Shown here in pieces: positions 57,482 to 64,000 of a stretch of 64,000 bases of DNA. Location: the NCBI RefSeq assembly GCF_028596125.1, contig NZ_CP117229.1, positions 604,001 to 668,000 on the forward strand. The letters run 5' to 3'. Source of the DNA: Listeria innocua. Its GTDB lineage: Bacteria; Bacillota; Bacilli; Lactobacillales; Listeriaceae. Within the stretch, counting starts at the first letter, position 1; the number at the start of each line of letters is the position of its first letter. The notes under the pieces were generated by a model. That model made no database searches. It was not told the DNA's origin and saw nothing but the letters and a program-made list of their open reading frames with translations. The position numbers and the translations under genes were made by a program.

Positions 57482-57892
57482 ATGGGGTTTTTAGAAGCTT
57501 ATAAGTCATTTTGGAAGAATTATGTGAATTTTAGTGGTCGTGCACCAGGTTCTGCATATTGGTATGTAGTGGTTTGGAACCTGATGATTATTGTACCTCT
57601 TCGTGTTATGGCAGCTATTTTTGGCGCTTCATCAATGATAGATGGGGTTGGCTTTGCTGGAATCGTAGTTATGTTCTTTCTTGTTGGTCTACGGTGGTTG
57701 TACTGGTTGGCTACTATAGTCCCACTAACGAGCCTTATTGTAAGACGACTACATGACACTGGGAAAAGTGGCTATCTTGCTTTCCTTGCTTTAATTCCAG
57801 TCGTTGGATCCATTATTATTATAATATTTATGTGTTTTGAAAGTGATGGACCAAACCAATATGGAGATGTCTATCATAAATCAGAGGTTTAA
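57482..57892 (+). CDS. DUF805 membrane protein, copy 1
   Basis: 136 residues from the ATG at 57482 (AGGGGGA upstream; the long in-frame extension to 57314 has no ribosome site). DUF805 pattern: MGFLEAYKSFWKNYVNFSGRAPGSAYWYV at the start, three to four membrane helices, then the conserved IVRRLHDTGKSGYLAFLALIPVVGSIIIIIFMCFESDGPNQYG. Function of the family unknown; often in stress or phage-shock-like contexts. A close paralog follows 143 bp downstream with related upstream sequence. Confidence 0.88.
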   Translation: MGFLEAYKSFWKNYVNFSGRAPGSAYWYVVVWNLMIIVPLRVMAAIFGASSMIDGVGFAGIVVMFFLVGLRWLYWLATIVPLTSLIVRRLHDTGKSGYLAFLALIPVVGSIIIIIFMCFESDGPNQYGDVYHKSEV

Positions 57893-57989
57893 AAGAAAAA
57901 CGAGCTAAAACTAACACTTAACTTTTTTATAGATTTATATGTGGATTTTATGAATATTTATATGAAAAGTTTATTTAAGTAAGTGCGGA

Positions 57990-58002
57990 CGTATATTCTT
58001 AG
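57990..58002 (+). promoter_or_regulatory. conserved CGTATATTCTTAG motif before DUF805 gene 2
   Basis: Second copy of the motif seen at 57435-57447, at the same distance from the start codon. Confidence 0.45.
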
Positions 58003-58035
58003 AAGAACAGTAAATTTTTATACATAGGAGGAAAT

Positions 58036-58458
58036 ATGGGATTTTTAGAAGCTTATAAATCATTTTGGAAAAATTACGTTAACTTTAGTGGGCGAGCTCC
58101 GCGGTCAGCGTATTGGTATGTGGTAGTTTGGAATGTTATTATTTTTGCAGTATTATACTTTTTAGCTTTTGTTTTTGGCATTTCTATATTTATGGAAAGT
58201 GCTCTTGGGGGAACGGGTATTGCGAGTAGTGGTGGGGCGCTCTTTATGATGGTTCTTATATTGCTATATTTACTAGCAGTATTACTTCCTACAATTAGCC
58301 TGATGGTTCGGCGTTTACATGATTCAGGGAAAAGTGGTTTATACTTATTGCTTGATTTAATTCCGTTTGTTGGTAGCATTATTATGCTTGTCTTTATGTG
58401 TCTTGAAAGTGATGGACCAAACCAATACGGTGATTTAGATAGTGAATTTGATATTTAA
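58036..58458 (+). CDS. DUF805 membrane protein, copy 2
   Basis: 140 residues starting at the ATG at 58036 (TAGGAGGAA upstream). The first 29 residues differ from copy 1 by a single residue (Arg for Gly) and the C-terminal block MVRRLHDSGKSGLYLLLDLIPFVGSIIMLVFMCLESDGPNQYGD is also shared, while the middle membrane region diverged. A tandem duplication including about 90 bp of upstream sequence explains the pair. Ends at a strong bidirectional terminator. Confidence 0.9.
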   Translation: MGFLEAYKSFWKNYVNFSGRAPRSAYWYVVVWNVIIFAVLYFLAFVFGISIFMESALGGTGIASSGGALFMMVLILLYLLAVLLPTISLMVRRLHDSGKSGLYLLLDLIPFVGSIIMLVFMCLESDGPNQYGDLDSEFDI

Positions 58459-58465
58459 ATATTAA

Positions 58466-58500
58466 AAACGAGCTAGAAATTAATTCTAGCTCGTTTTTTT
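58466..58500. terminator. bidirectional terminator
   Basis: ACGAGCTAGAA pairs perfectly with TTCTAGCTCGT, with A and T runs outside; it separates DUF805 copy 2 from the minus-strand mogR unit. Confidence 0.9.
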
Positions 58501-58708
58501 AATGGATTCCTTCGCTTACAAGGAACCAATTCACTTGATTTGTATTGATAAAGTAAGTTAAGTCATATTTCGTTAACTCGATACATTTTTCGTTAAAAAG
58601 GTTTTTTAGGTCTGCTTTGGATAATTCGTGGATGCTGATGTTATTAATTTTTGCGTCGTCATCTAGACGAATTGATTCACCATTTACTGTATAAATCTCG
58701 ATATACAT
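58499..58708 (-). CDS. small conserved protein co-transcribed with mogR
   Basis: 69 residues (YIEIYTVNGESIRLDDDAKINNISIHELSKADLKNLF ... YFINTNQVNWFLVSEGIH). It looks like a small beta-alpha-beta fold; no family recognised. AAAGGGGTG precedes the ATG at 58708. It starts 20 nt after the mogR stop on the same strand and its stop borders the terminator, so mogR and this gene form one transcript. A link to flagellar control is possible but not shown. Confidence 0.8.
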   Translation of the reverse strand: MYIEIYTVNGESIRLDDDAKINNISIHELSKADLKNLFNEKCIELTKYDLTYFINTNQVNWFLVSEGIH

Positions 58709-58728
58709 CGTAACACCCCTTTCATAAC

Positions 58729-59649
58729 TTACATTTGCTTATAATTTTCTTTGAAAACACCTAGTTGGTTAAGTGTTACAACGAGTTGCTGACTGAAAAG
58801 TGGCAGCGCTTGGATCTGGTCTAAGTCGCTTGCATAAGCAAAATCAGCTACTTGTAGTACTAGTGTATGGAACGAGTCTGTCATTGTTTCATTTTGTTGT
58901 TTTAAGTAGGAGTTTTCTTGTTCCAACTCTTGATATTTTGTTTGAAGATCTTGATATTTTTTGTCGAGTTCTTCTTTTTGTACTGCAAGGGAAGAGAGTG
59001 AGTAGATGCTTTTAAGTAAGTCATATACGTTATTTTCTTCACCTTGATTTTCGCTTAAAAGTTGAACATTGCTTTTGACGCCGGAAAGTAGATCGACTAG
59101 ATTTTTTTCGCGTGATTTGTCGTAGCTGATTTGTTCTTTGATGGAGGTTGGCGCTTTAAATTCAGCTGGAACAACTTTTCCGAAAATGTTGGTTTTTTCT
59201 TTTTTAGTATTCTTTTGTGTTTTTCTTTTTCTCCCTGGCTTGTTTTTCGGAATATCTTCTACTTGGATAAGCTCTTTTTTTAGTTTGTAATAGGTGTTTT
59301 GTAGTTGGCTTGGTGTCTTTGGAAAAATCCGCAAGTCGTTTAGGCTAAGCATTTCAGAAATATCAAGGACCTTCATATCTTCTAAAATAGCAATTTGGTA
59401 ACATGCAGAAAGTAGTTCTAATTCGATTTTTAACCAACTAATATTGGAATGCATATATTTTTCGATTCCACCGTGTTCTTCAACGGCTTGATAAAATTCA
59501 GTGAGTAATTGGTAGATTTCTTCGGCAGTTTGTTCGTTAATGCCAGCTTCTGAAGCCATTTTTTTAATTTCAGTAGCAGATGAATTCCCCGGCTCATCTA
59601 CTTGTTTTTTGATTTCTTGAAGTAATTTTCTTATTTCTGATTTAGGCAT
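58729..59649 (-). CDS. mogR: motility gene repressor MogR
   Basis: 306 residues, the known length of MogR. Recognised by the N-terminal PKSEIRKLLQEIKKQVDEPG, the HSNISWLKIELELLSACYQIAILEDMKVLDISEMLSLNDLRIFPKTPSQLQNTYYKLKKEL DNA-binding region (about 66-130), the basic linker NKPGRKRKTQKNTKKEK and the coiled coil EELDKKYQDLQTKYQELEQENSYLKQQNETM near 235-265. MogR represses flagellar genes by binding TTTT-N5-AAAA minor-groove sites and is relieved by GmaR (established in L. monocytogenes). The flagellar operon lies divergently next to it, with such a site in between. A distant sigma-B promoter inside fliQ/fliR can also transcribe it. Confidence 0.97.
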   Translation of the reverse strand: MPKSEIRKLLQEIKKQVDEPGNSSATEIKKMASEAGINEQTAEEIYQLLTEFYQAVEEHGGIEKYMHSNISWLKIELELLSACYQIAILEDMKVLDISEMLSLNDLRIFPKTPSQLQNTYYKLKKELIQVEDIPKNKPGRKRKTQKNTKKEKTNIFGKVVPAEFKAPTSIKEQISYDKSREKNLVDLLSGVKSNVQLLSENQGEENNVYDLLKSIYSLSSLAVQKEELDKKYQDLQTKYQELEQENSYLKQQNETMTDSFHTLVLQVADFAYASDLDQIQALPLFSQQLVVTLNQLGVFKENYKQM

Positions 59650-59871
59650 ACAATCACATACCTCTCTATCCTATAGTATTATTGATTTTCTGTTTATTTT
59701 TATAATAACAATATATGTTAGTTGTGTAAAGGGAACGCGAGTAGGTCAAAAGGATTGGGTATGAAGAACCTTTTTTTAAGTTAAATAGAAAAATATAAAT
59801 CGAATAATGAGAAGTTTTCCTTTGATACAGCTGTTACGCTGGCTGTTTTTTTATTTTTACACACAATTTCA

Positions 59872-59884
59872 TTTTTAAAAAAAA
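59872..59884. promoter_or_regulatory. MogR operator TTTT-N5-AAAA
   Basis: TTTTTAAAAAAAA is a perfect TTTT-N5-AAAA site, the established MogR recognition sequence, about 140 bp upstream of the first flagellar gene. Confidence 0.7.
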
Positions 59885-59956
59885 GTATAGATTTTTTCTG
59901 GATTTGGTGTAAAATTTTATATTGCAGTTACAAAAAACACTTTATTGATATATATT

Positions 59957-59984
59957 TTGAAAAAATGATTTATTTTTGTAATCT
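59957..59984 (+). promoter_or_regulatory. candidate flagellar operon promoter
   Basis: TTGAAA (59957-59962), 16-nt spacer, TAATCT (59979-59984). It overlaps a one-mismatch MogR site (59953-59965), which fits repression. Confidence 0.35.
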
Positions 59985-60020
59985 GATGAAGGGAGTGAAA
60001 GGTGAATTTACCTTACTTGA

Positions 60021-60335
60021 ATGGAATATTTTTTATCACTTTTAAAAATTATTGTACTTTTAGCAGTACTTGCTGGAATTTCTTATTTTTTAGTTAAGAA
60101 AAATAAGCAAGCGAATCGCACGAGAAAAAGCGAAAATGACCTAATAAAGTTGAAAGACACTCTCTTAATCTCTCATCAGTTACGTGCAGTTCTTCTGGAG
60201 GCAGACGGGGAAAAGGTGCTGGCTATTATTTCTAACAATGATATTCGAACGGTGTCATTAAAAGGAAATAATATCCAAAATGAGGCACTTTTCCGAGAAT
60301 TACTTTTGAAAGAGGAGACTAAGGAAAATGCGTAA
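60021..60335 (+). CDS. FliO-like flagellar membrane protein
   Basis: 104 residues: one N-terminal membrane helix (FLSLLKIIVLLAVLAGISYFLV), a basic stretch KKNKQANRTRK and a small beta domain (LIKLKDTLLISHQLRAVLLEADGEKVLAIISNNDIRTVSLKG), the layout of FliO. Position directly before fliP is that of fliO in other flagellar operons. It overlaps fliP by 8 nt. The ATG at 60021 is forced by an in-frame stop directly before it, yet the strong ribosome site GAAGGGAG is 25 nt upstream, and an out-of-frame GTG at 60002 is better placed to it. Confidence 0.85.
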   Translation: MEYFLSLLKIIVLLAVLAGISYFLVKKNKQANRTRKSENDLIKLKDTLLISHQLRAVLLEADGEKVLAIISNNDIRTVSLKGNNIQNEALFRELLLKEETKENA

Positions 60336-61095
60336 AATAGCTTCTAGACGAGTATTTCAAGTATCTTTTGTTGTTATTTTTGCAATTTCATTGGTTTTCT
60401 TTTGGCCCGGCGTGAATGTTCATGCGGAGAGTTGGCTTGATTCTCTTGGTGTAAATGGGACAGACGGGGTTAATTCTAGTGTTGCCCTCTTTGTTTTAGT
60501 CACGGTTCTTTCGTTGTCTGCATCGATTGTATTAATGTTCACACACTTTACTTACTGTATTATTGTCCTCGGCTTAACCAGGCAAGGACTTGGTGCAACT
60601 AACTTACCGCCCAATCAAGTGCTTGTAGGGCTGGCGTTATTTTTATCTTTGTTTATGATGCAACCTTTAATTACAGCTTGGTATGACGATGTATATAAGC
60701 CTTCGCAAAAAGAAGAGTGGAGTGCGTCAAAAGTTTGGGACGAAACACAACCACTTCTAACAAAATATGTTGCAGAAAATACATATAAGCATGATATTAA
60801 CATGATGTTGAAAGCAGAAGGAGAAGACCCGGTTACAAAAAAAGAAGATGCACCTCTTATGGCCTTAATGCCTGCTTTTATTTTGACACAGATTACCCAA
60901 GGATTTTTAACTGGGATGTTTATATACTTGGCGTTTATTTTTATAGATTTAATTGTTAGTACGCTACTTATGTATCTTGGGATGATGATGGTGCCGCCGA
61001 TGACCATTAGCTTACCATTTAAGATTCTTGTTTTTATTTTCATTGGCGGATATGGATTGATTACCAACATGATTTTTCAAACAATTCACTTTTAA
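60328..61095 (+). CDS. fliP: flagellar export apparatus protein FliP
   Basis: 255 residues with a signal peptide-like start (VVIFAISLVFFWPGVNVHAES), typical for FliP, then four transmembrane helices. Family blocks: SASIVLMFTHFTYCIIVLGLTRQGLGATNLPPNQVLVGLALFLSLFMMQPL (FliP signature 1) and LMALMPAFILTQITQGFLTGMFIYLAFIFIDLIVSTLLMYLGMMMVPPMTISLPFKILVFI (signature 2). FliP is a core of the type III flagellar export gate with FliQ and FliR. Start overlaps the FliO-like gene; fliQ follows after 12 nt. Confidence 0.96.
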   Translation: MRKIASRRVFQVSFVVIFAISLVFFWPGVNVHAESWLDSLGVNGTDGVNSSVALFVLVTVLSLSASIVLMFTHFTYCIIVLGLTRQGLGATNLPPNQVLVGLALFLSLFMMQPLITAWYDDVYKPSQKEEWSASKVWDETQPLLTKYVAENTYKHDINMMLKAEGEDPVTKKEDAPLMALMPAFILTQITQGFLTGMFIYLAFIFIDLIVSTLLMYLGMMMVPPMTISLPFKILVFIFIGGYGLITNMIFQTIHF

Positions 61096-61107
61096 GGGAG
61101 TAGCAAA

Positions 61108-61380
61108 ATGAATTTAACGCCGATTACGCAAATTTTTCAAGATTTTTTCTATAGTGGGCTGGCGCTTATTTTGCCGGTGTCGCTCATTTGTATCGTGGTC
61201 GTGATTGTGGTAGCGATTTTGATGGCGATGATGCAAATTCAAGACCAATCGCTGACGTTTTTACCGAAGATTATTGCTTTTGTAGTGGCGCTCTTTATTC
61301 TTGGACCGTGGATGTTTGAACACATGACGGATTTATTTGTAGGAATCTTTTCCAAATTACCCCTGATGATTAGGGTGTAA
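61108..61380 (+). CDS. fliQ: flagellar export apparatus protein FliQ
   Basis: 90 residues, two transmembrane helices: LALILPVSLICIVVVIVVAILMAMMQIQDQSLTFLPKIIAFVVALFILGPWMFEHMTDLF. The IQDQSLTFLPK loop is the FliQ signature. Part of the FliPQR export gate in the cytoplasmic membrane. AAGGGAG precedes the ATG. A sigma-B promoter for the antisense mogR RNA lies at the end of this gene and the start of fliR, on the other strand. Confidence 0.96.
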   Translation: MNLTPITQIFQDFFYSGLALILPVSLICIVVVIVVAILMAMMQIQDQSLTFLPKIIAFVVALFILGPWMFEHMTDLFVGIFSKLPLMIRV

Positions 61381-61382
61381 AC
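61357..61382 (-). promoter_or_regulatory. sigma-B promoter (P1) of the long mogR transcript
   Basis: On the minus strand GTTTAC (61377-61382), 14-nt spacer, GGGTAA (61357-61362), embedded in the fliQ/fliR junction. The start would be near 61350, 1.7 kb before mogR, agreeing with the known leader length in L. monocytogenes. Confidence 0.8.
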
Positions 61383-62144
61383 ATGGAGTTTGAATTTTTC
61401 CTTGCTGTAGTGATTGTTTTCAGCCGAGTTGCCAGTTTTTTATTTTTCTTTCCGCTTTTAAAAGGACGTAACATTCCGAACAGTGTCAAAGTTGTTTTTG
61501 GGATGGCGATCTCTATTCCAGTTGCGACAGGGGTCGATGTTTCTGGTATTACGACATTACCTGATTTGCTACTCCGGGTAACGTCTGAAGTGGTATTTGG
61601 ATTAGCGCTGGCGAAATTGGTGGAAATCATTGCGGTAATTCCAAAAATGGCTGGTTTTATGATTGATTATGATTTAGGATTTTCGCAAGTAAACTTGATT
61701 GATCCGTCTTACGGGACGCAAAACTCGATTACAGCTGCGATTTTAGATACTTTCTTTGTCGTGATATTCTTGTCACTTCAAGGTATGGATTACTTAATTT
61801 ATTACTTAATGAAATCGTTTGAATTTACGGCTTCGGTTTCGATTTTATTTGAAAAAGGGTTTATTGATTTGCTGCTCGGGACGCTTGGTTTTGCGCTCGC
61901 ATCAGCGGTTTCGATTGCACTTCCGATTATGGGTAGTATTTTTATCGTTAATATCATTCTTGCTTTTATCTCTAAGAGCGCTCCGCAAATCAATATTTTT
62001 ATGAATGCGTTTATTATAAAAATTACGTTTGGGATTTTCATCCTTGCGTGCGCAGTTCCTATCTTGAGTACAGTTTTTAAAAATTTGACAGATGAGATGA
62101 TTCAACAATATGTGTCGTTTTTTGATTATTTACTGAAAAAATAG
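61383..62144 (+). CDS. fliR: flagellar export apparatus protein FliR
   Basis: 253 residues with about six transmembrane helices. FliR features: VIVFSRVASFLFFFPLLKGRNIPNSVKVVFGMAISI, then GLALAKLVEIIAVIPKMAGFMIDYDLGFSQVNLIDPSYGTQNSITAAILDTFFVVIFLSLQG and ISKSAPQINIFMNAFIIKI. It completes the FliPQR gate. It starts 3 nt after fliQ with no strong ribosome site, so translation is probably coupled. flhB follows after 15 nt. Confidence 0.95.
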   Translation: MEFEFFLAVVIVFSRVASFLFFFPLLKGRNIPNSVKVVFGMAISIPVATGVDVSGITTLPDLLLRVTSEVVFGLALAKLVEIIAVIPKMAGFMIDYDLGFSQVNLIDPSYGTQNSITAAILDTFFVVIFLSLQGMDYLIYYLMKSFEFTASVSILFEKGFIDLLLGTLGFALASAVSIALPIMGSIFIVNIILAFISKSAPQINIFMNAFIIKITFGIFILACAVPILSTVFKNLTDEMIQQYVSFFDYLLKK

Positions 62145-62159
62145 GGAGGAGAAAAAAGC

Positions 62160-63206
62160 TTGGCGAAGGATAATAAGACGGAAAAAGCAACGCCGCGCCG
62201 CATTAAGAAAGCTCGAAACGAAGGTAATGTGGCGAAAAGTAAAGAACTTAATAATGCTTTTTCACTGCTGATTGTAGCTGGGCTTCTTTATTTTTTTGGA
62301 GAAATGTTTATTAAAAACACGATCCAAGCATTTGTTGCTCTTTTAAAACAGCCGCCGAAGCTTGCTAGCATGGAAAGTTATAGTTTGTTTTATTTAATGG
62401 AATTTGGCAAAGTGCTAATGCCTGTCATGGTGATGGTAGTTATTTTCGGTTTAATGAACTACGGGGTGCAGGTCGGGATCTTGTTTTCCGCAAAGGCTGT
62501 GAAACCTCAGTTCAAACGACTGAATCCGGCGAACTATTTTAAGCGTGTGTTTAGTGTCAAGGGGATTGTCGAAGTTGTTAAAGCATTACTTCTAATCACA
62601 TTACTTTCTTATGTGGCTTACATTGGCTTTCGGGATCACTTAGATACACTCATTAGTTACACTGGACAAAATTGGCTCTACTCACTCAGTCAAATTTTCG
62701 CTTTATTTAAAAATGAATTTCTAGCTTTATTCCTAGTAATCGCGGTAATTGGGCTGCTCGACTTCTTTTACCAACGCTACGATTATAAAAAAGGTTTGCG
62801 GATGTCAAAGCAAGAAATTAAAGATGAAATGAAGGATTCGGAAGGGCGCCCGGAAGTGAAGCAACGCCAACGAAGCATTGCACGGGGACTTCTCCAAGGT
62901 TCGATTACGAAAAAAATGGCGGACGCAACTTTTGTCGTTAATAATCCGACGCATATCTCGGTCGTGATGCGTTATGACAAAACAAAAGACCATGCGCCCA
63001 AATTGCTCGTTAAAGGGGAAGATGAGCTGGCACTGTTTATAAGACAGGTGGCGGATACGGACGGGGTACCGATGATTACAAATAGACAACTGGCGCGAAG
63101 TATTTACTATACGACGAATCCAGATGAATACATACAAGAAGATTTATATAAAGATGTTATTGAAGTGATGAAAGAATTGATGGACGCAGACAAAATCAAG
63201 TTCTAA
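62160..63206 (+). CDS. flhB: flagellar export switch protein FlhB
   Basis: 348 residues beginning at a TTG at 62160; AGGGAGGAG lies 10 nt upstream and AKDNKTEKATPRRIKKARNEGNVAKSKEL is the standard FlhB start. Four membrane helices follow, then the cytosolic FlhB-C domain with the autocleavage site NPTH (Asn262-Pro263-Thr264-His265) in FVVNNPTHISVVMRYD. Cleavage there switches export from rod/hook to filament substrates. The linker KQEIKDEMKDSEGRPEVKQRQRS is conserved. Full length. flhA starts 46 nt downstream. Confidence 0.97.
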   Translation: MAKDNKTEKATPRRIKKARNEGNVAKSKELNNAFSLLIVAGLLYFFGEMFIKNTIQAFVALLKQPPKLASMESYSLFYLMEFGKVLMPVMVMVVIFGLMNYGVQVGILFSAKAVKPQFKRLNPANYFKRVFSVKGIVEVVKALLLITLLSYVAYIGFRDHLDTLISYTGQNWLYSLSQIFALFKNEFLALFLVIAVIGLLDFFYQRYDYKKGLRMSKQEIKDEMKDSEGRPEVKQRQRSIARGLLQGSITKKMADATFVVNNPTHISVVMRYDKTKDHAPKLLVKGEDELALFIRQVADTDGVPMITNRQLARSIYYTTNPDEYIQEDLYKDVIEVMKELMDADKIKF

Positions 63207-63252
63207 CAACATATGAGCGACCTTTCTAAACTTAGAAAAGGCAGGTTTCAAA

Positions 63253-64000
63253 ATGGGGAATTTAGGTGCTATAAAAAAATATTTTGCTATCTTGATTGCG
63301 GTCTCGTTTGTTATTGCACTTATTGTGCCATTACCTCCATTTGTGTTGGATTTAGTGCTTGTGACGATCTTGGCGTTCTCAGTGTTAGTTTACATGCGTG
63401 CCACATCAATTAAAGATTGGAATGAATTGAAGTCATTTCCGTCTTTACTACTTTTGATGGGGATATTTCGTGTTTCGATTAATATTTCTACGACGAGGGC
63501 GATTTTAACTACAGGAGATCCGGGACAAGTAATTAAACAGTTCGGGAACTTTGTTATTGGCAGTAATTTTGTTGTTGGGATTGTAATTTTTATTATTCTA
63601 ATCGTCTTTCAGTTTATTGTGGCAAATGGTTCATCCCGGACAGCTGAAGTTGCTGCCAGATTTACGCTTGATGCTTTACCTGGTAAACAAATGGCGATTG
63701 ATGCGGATCTGAATCAACGTTTGATTACAGAGCCGGAAGCGAAAGAAAAACGCGCTTACTTGAATATGGAAACCGAATTTTACGGGGCAATGGACGGAGC
63801 TGGGAAATTTGTAAAAGGGGACGTTCTTTTTACCGTTTTGCTAGCTGTTGTTAATATCGTTTTTGGTTTAATTGTCGGAATGGTTCAAGGCGGACTGTCA
63901 TTCGGAGAGGCTGCGGTTAAATATACGGAGTTAACTATCGGGGACGGTATCGTGAGCCAAATCGGTTCACTACTAATGGCAATGTCAGCCGGGGTCATTG
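63253..64000 (+). CDS. flhA: flagellar export protein FlhA, N-terminal part
   Basis: The reading frame starts at the ATG at 63253 (AAAAGGCAGG upstream) and runs off the right edge, giving 249 residues of a protein usually about 690 long. Seen are MGNLGAIKKYFAILIAVSFV, the membrane helices, FPSLLLLMGIFRVSINISTTRAIL, and the FHIPEP signature block EVAARFTLDALPGKQMAIDADLNQRLI with the GAMDGAGKFVKGD loop that precedes the next helices. FlhA forms the nonameric export ring. The frame starting at 63213 in another phase is not used. Confidence 0.96.
   Translation, partial: MGNLGAIKKYFAILIAVSFVIALIVPLPPFVLDLVLVTILAFSVLVYMRATSIKDWNELKSFPSLLLLMGIFRVSINISTTRAILTTGDPGQVIKQFGNFVIGSNFVVGIVIFIILIVFQFIVANGSSRTAEVAARFTLDALPGKQMAIDADLNQRLITEPEAKEKRAYLNMETEFYGAMDGAGKFVKGDVLFTVLLAVVNIVFGLIVGMVQGGLSFGEAAVKYTELTIGDGIVSQIGSLLMAMSAGVI

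Larger units (their letters stand above)
59650..60020. other. divergent mogR / flagellar operon control region
   Basis: 371 bp, very AT-rich. Contains one perfect MogR site (59872-59884), near matches (59774-59786 and 59953-59965), a possible flagellar promoter (59957-59984), and the ribosome site GAAGGGAG (59988-59995) for the operon. The mogR proximal promoter should lie near 59650-59720. Confidence 0.6.
59650..61350 (-). ncRNA. long antisense mogR leader (excludon, Anti0677-type)
   Basis: From the sigma-B promoter at 61357-61382 transcription would run about 1.7 kb through fliQ, fliP and the fliO-like gene in antisense before reaching mogR at 59649. In L. monocytogenes exactly such a sigma-B-dependent mogR transcript with a roughly 1.7-kb 5' untranslated region (Anti0677, the original 'excludon') is established. 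Here the promoter is seen directly and the transcript is inferred. It would both produce MogR and silence the opposite flagellar mRNA. Confidence 0.75.

Noticed and set aside
62805-63137. Minus-strand 110-codon frame within flhB
   Set aside because: Antisense shadow of a strongly conserved gene; no ribosome site or family.
63213-63413. 66-codon frame between flhB and flhA
   Set aside because: Overlaps the 5' part of flhA in another phase, lacks a ribosome site, and the product is Cys-rich nonsense; FlhA from 63253 is unambiguous.

Overview
The window comes from a low-GC Gram-positive bacterium, almost certainly Listeria of the L. monocytogenes / L. innocua group. Three things point there: LPXTG-anchored internalin-type surface proteins, a MogR motility repressor directly upstream of a flagellar export operon that starts fliO-like-fliP-fliQ-fliR-flhB-flhA, and several sigma-B-type promoters of the form GTTT-N12..14-GGGWAW. 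From memory, gene order follows the lmo0610-lmo0680 stretch of L. monocytogenes EGD-e. Two LPXTG genes (40.0 and 44.3 kb) sit where I remember L. innocua having extra ones, and I do not see the fructose-PTS genes I remember in EGD-e near 18.5 kb. Species assignment is inference, because no database search was possible. No prophage, CRISPR array or complete insertion sequence was seen.

Layout. 0-12.5 kb: start of an internalin, azoreductase, a MarR/oxidoreductase pair, a membrane-bound glycerophosphodiesterase, a lipoprotein, a Ser/Thr kinase divergent from a small HTH-like protein, a sulfite-exporter-family permease, GNATs, an SGNH hydrolase and a polytopic membrane protein. 12.8-17.5 kb: a giant LPXTG protein with CnaB repeats. 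17.6-25.9 kb: isochorismatase-like and HAD hydrolases, Rrf2/methyltransferase pair, tRNA-Ser(CGA), a putative zincin, aldo/keto reductase, the Fur-controlled P1B-4 ATPase FrvA, and a transaldolase-like aldolase. 26-39.7 kb: lipoteichoic-acid synthase family protein, amino-acid permease, VOC protein, CorA, a GntR/YhgE-Pip/GntR cluster, DUF975 protein, phosphatase and DUF420 protein. 40-46.8 kb: two LPXTG proteins around an Rgg-like regulator and an orphan IS3-type OrfA. 46.8-54.2 kb: housekeeping genes (pyridoxal kinase, HAD phosphatase, maltose acetyltransferase), an ABC exporter and a sigma-B operon. 54.2-58.5 kb: an RNA-rich accessory segment. 58.5-64 kb: MogR and the flagellar export operon.

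The most interesting part is 54.2-58.5 kb. It holds a candidate sigma-B-driven RNA on the + strand with two CUCCC motifs and a strong terminator. It also holds two roughly 150-nt diverged copies of a minus-strand RNA gene with UCCC motifs, one in the terminator loop, closely resembling the LhrC family of anti-Shine-Dalgarno sRNAs. These flank a secreted permuted-papain (YiiX-like) protein, small membrane proteins and tandem DUF805 genes. A second strong signal is a sigma-B promoter (GTTTAC-N14-GGGTAA, minus strand) at the fliQ/fliR junction. It would drive a roughly 1.7-kb 5' leader for mogR antisense to the first flagellar genes, the 'excludon' arrangement known from L. monocytogenes. Other regulatory points are two Fur boxes around frvA with a terminator-like hairpin in its leader, a hairpin that is both terminator and Shine-Dalgarno sequester at 29.45 kb, and a shared upstream motif before the two neighbouring LPXTG genes.
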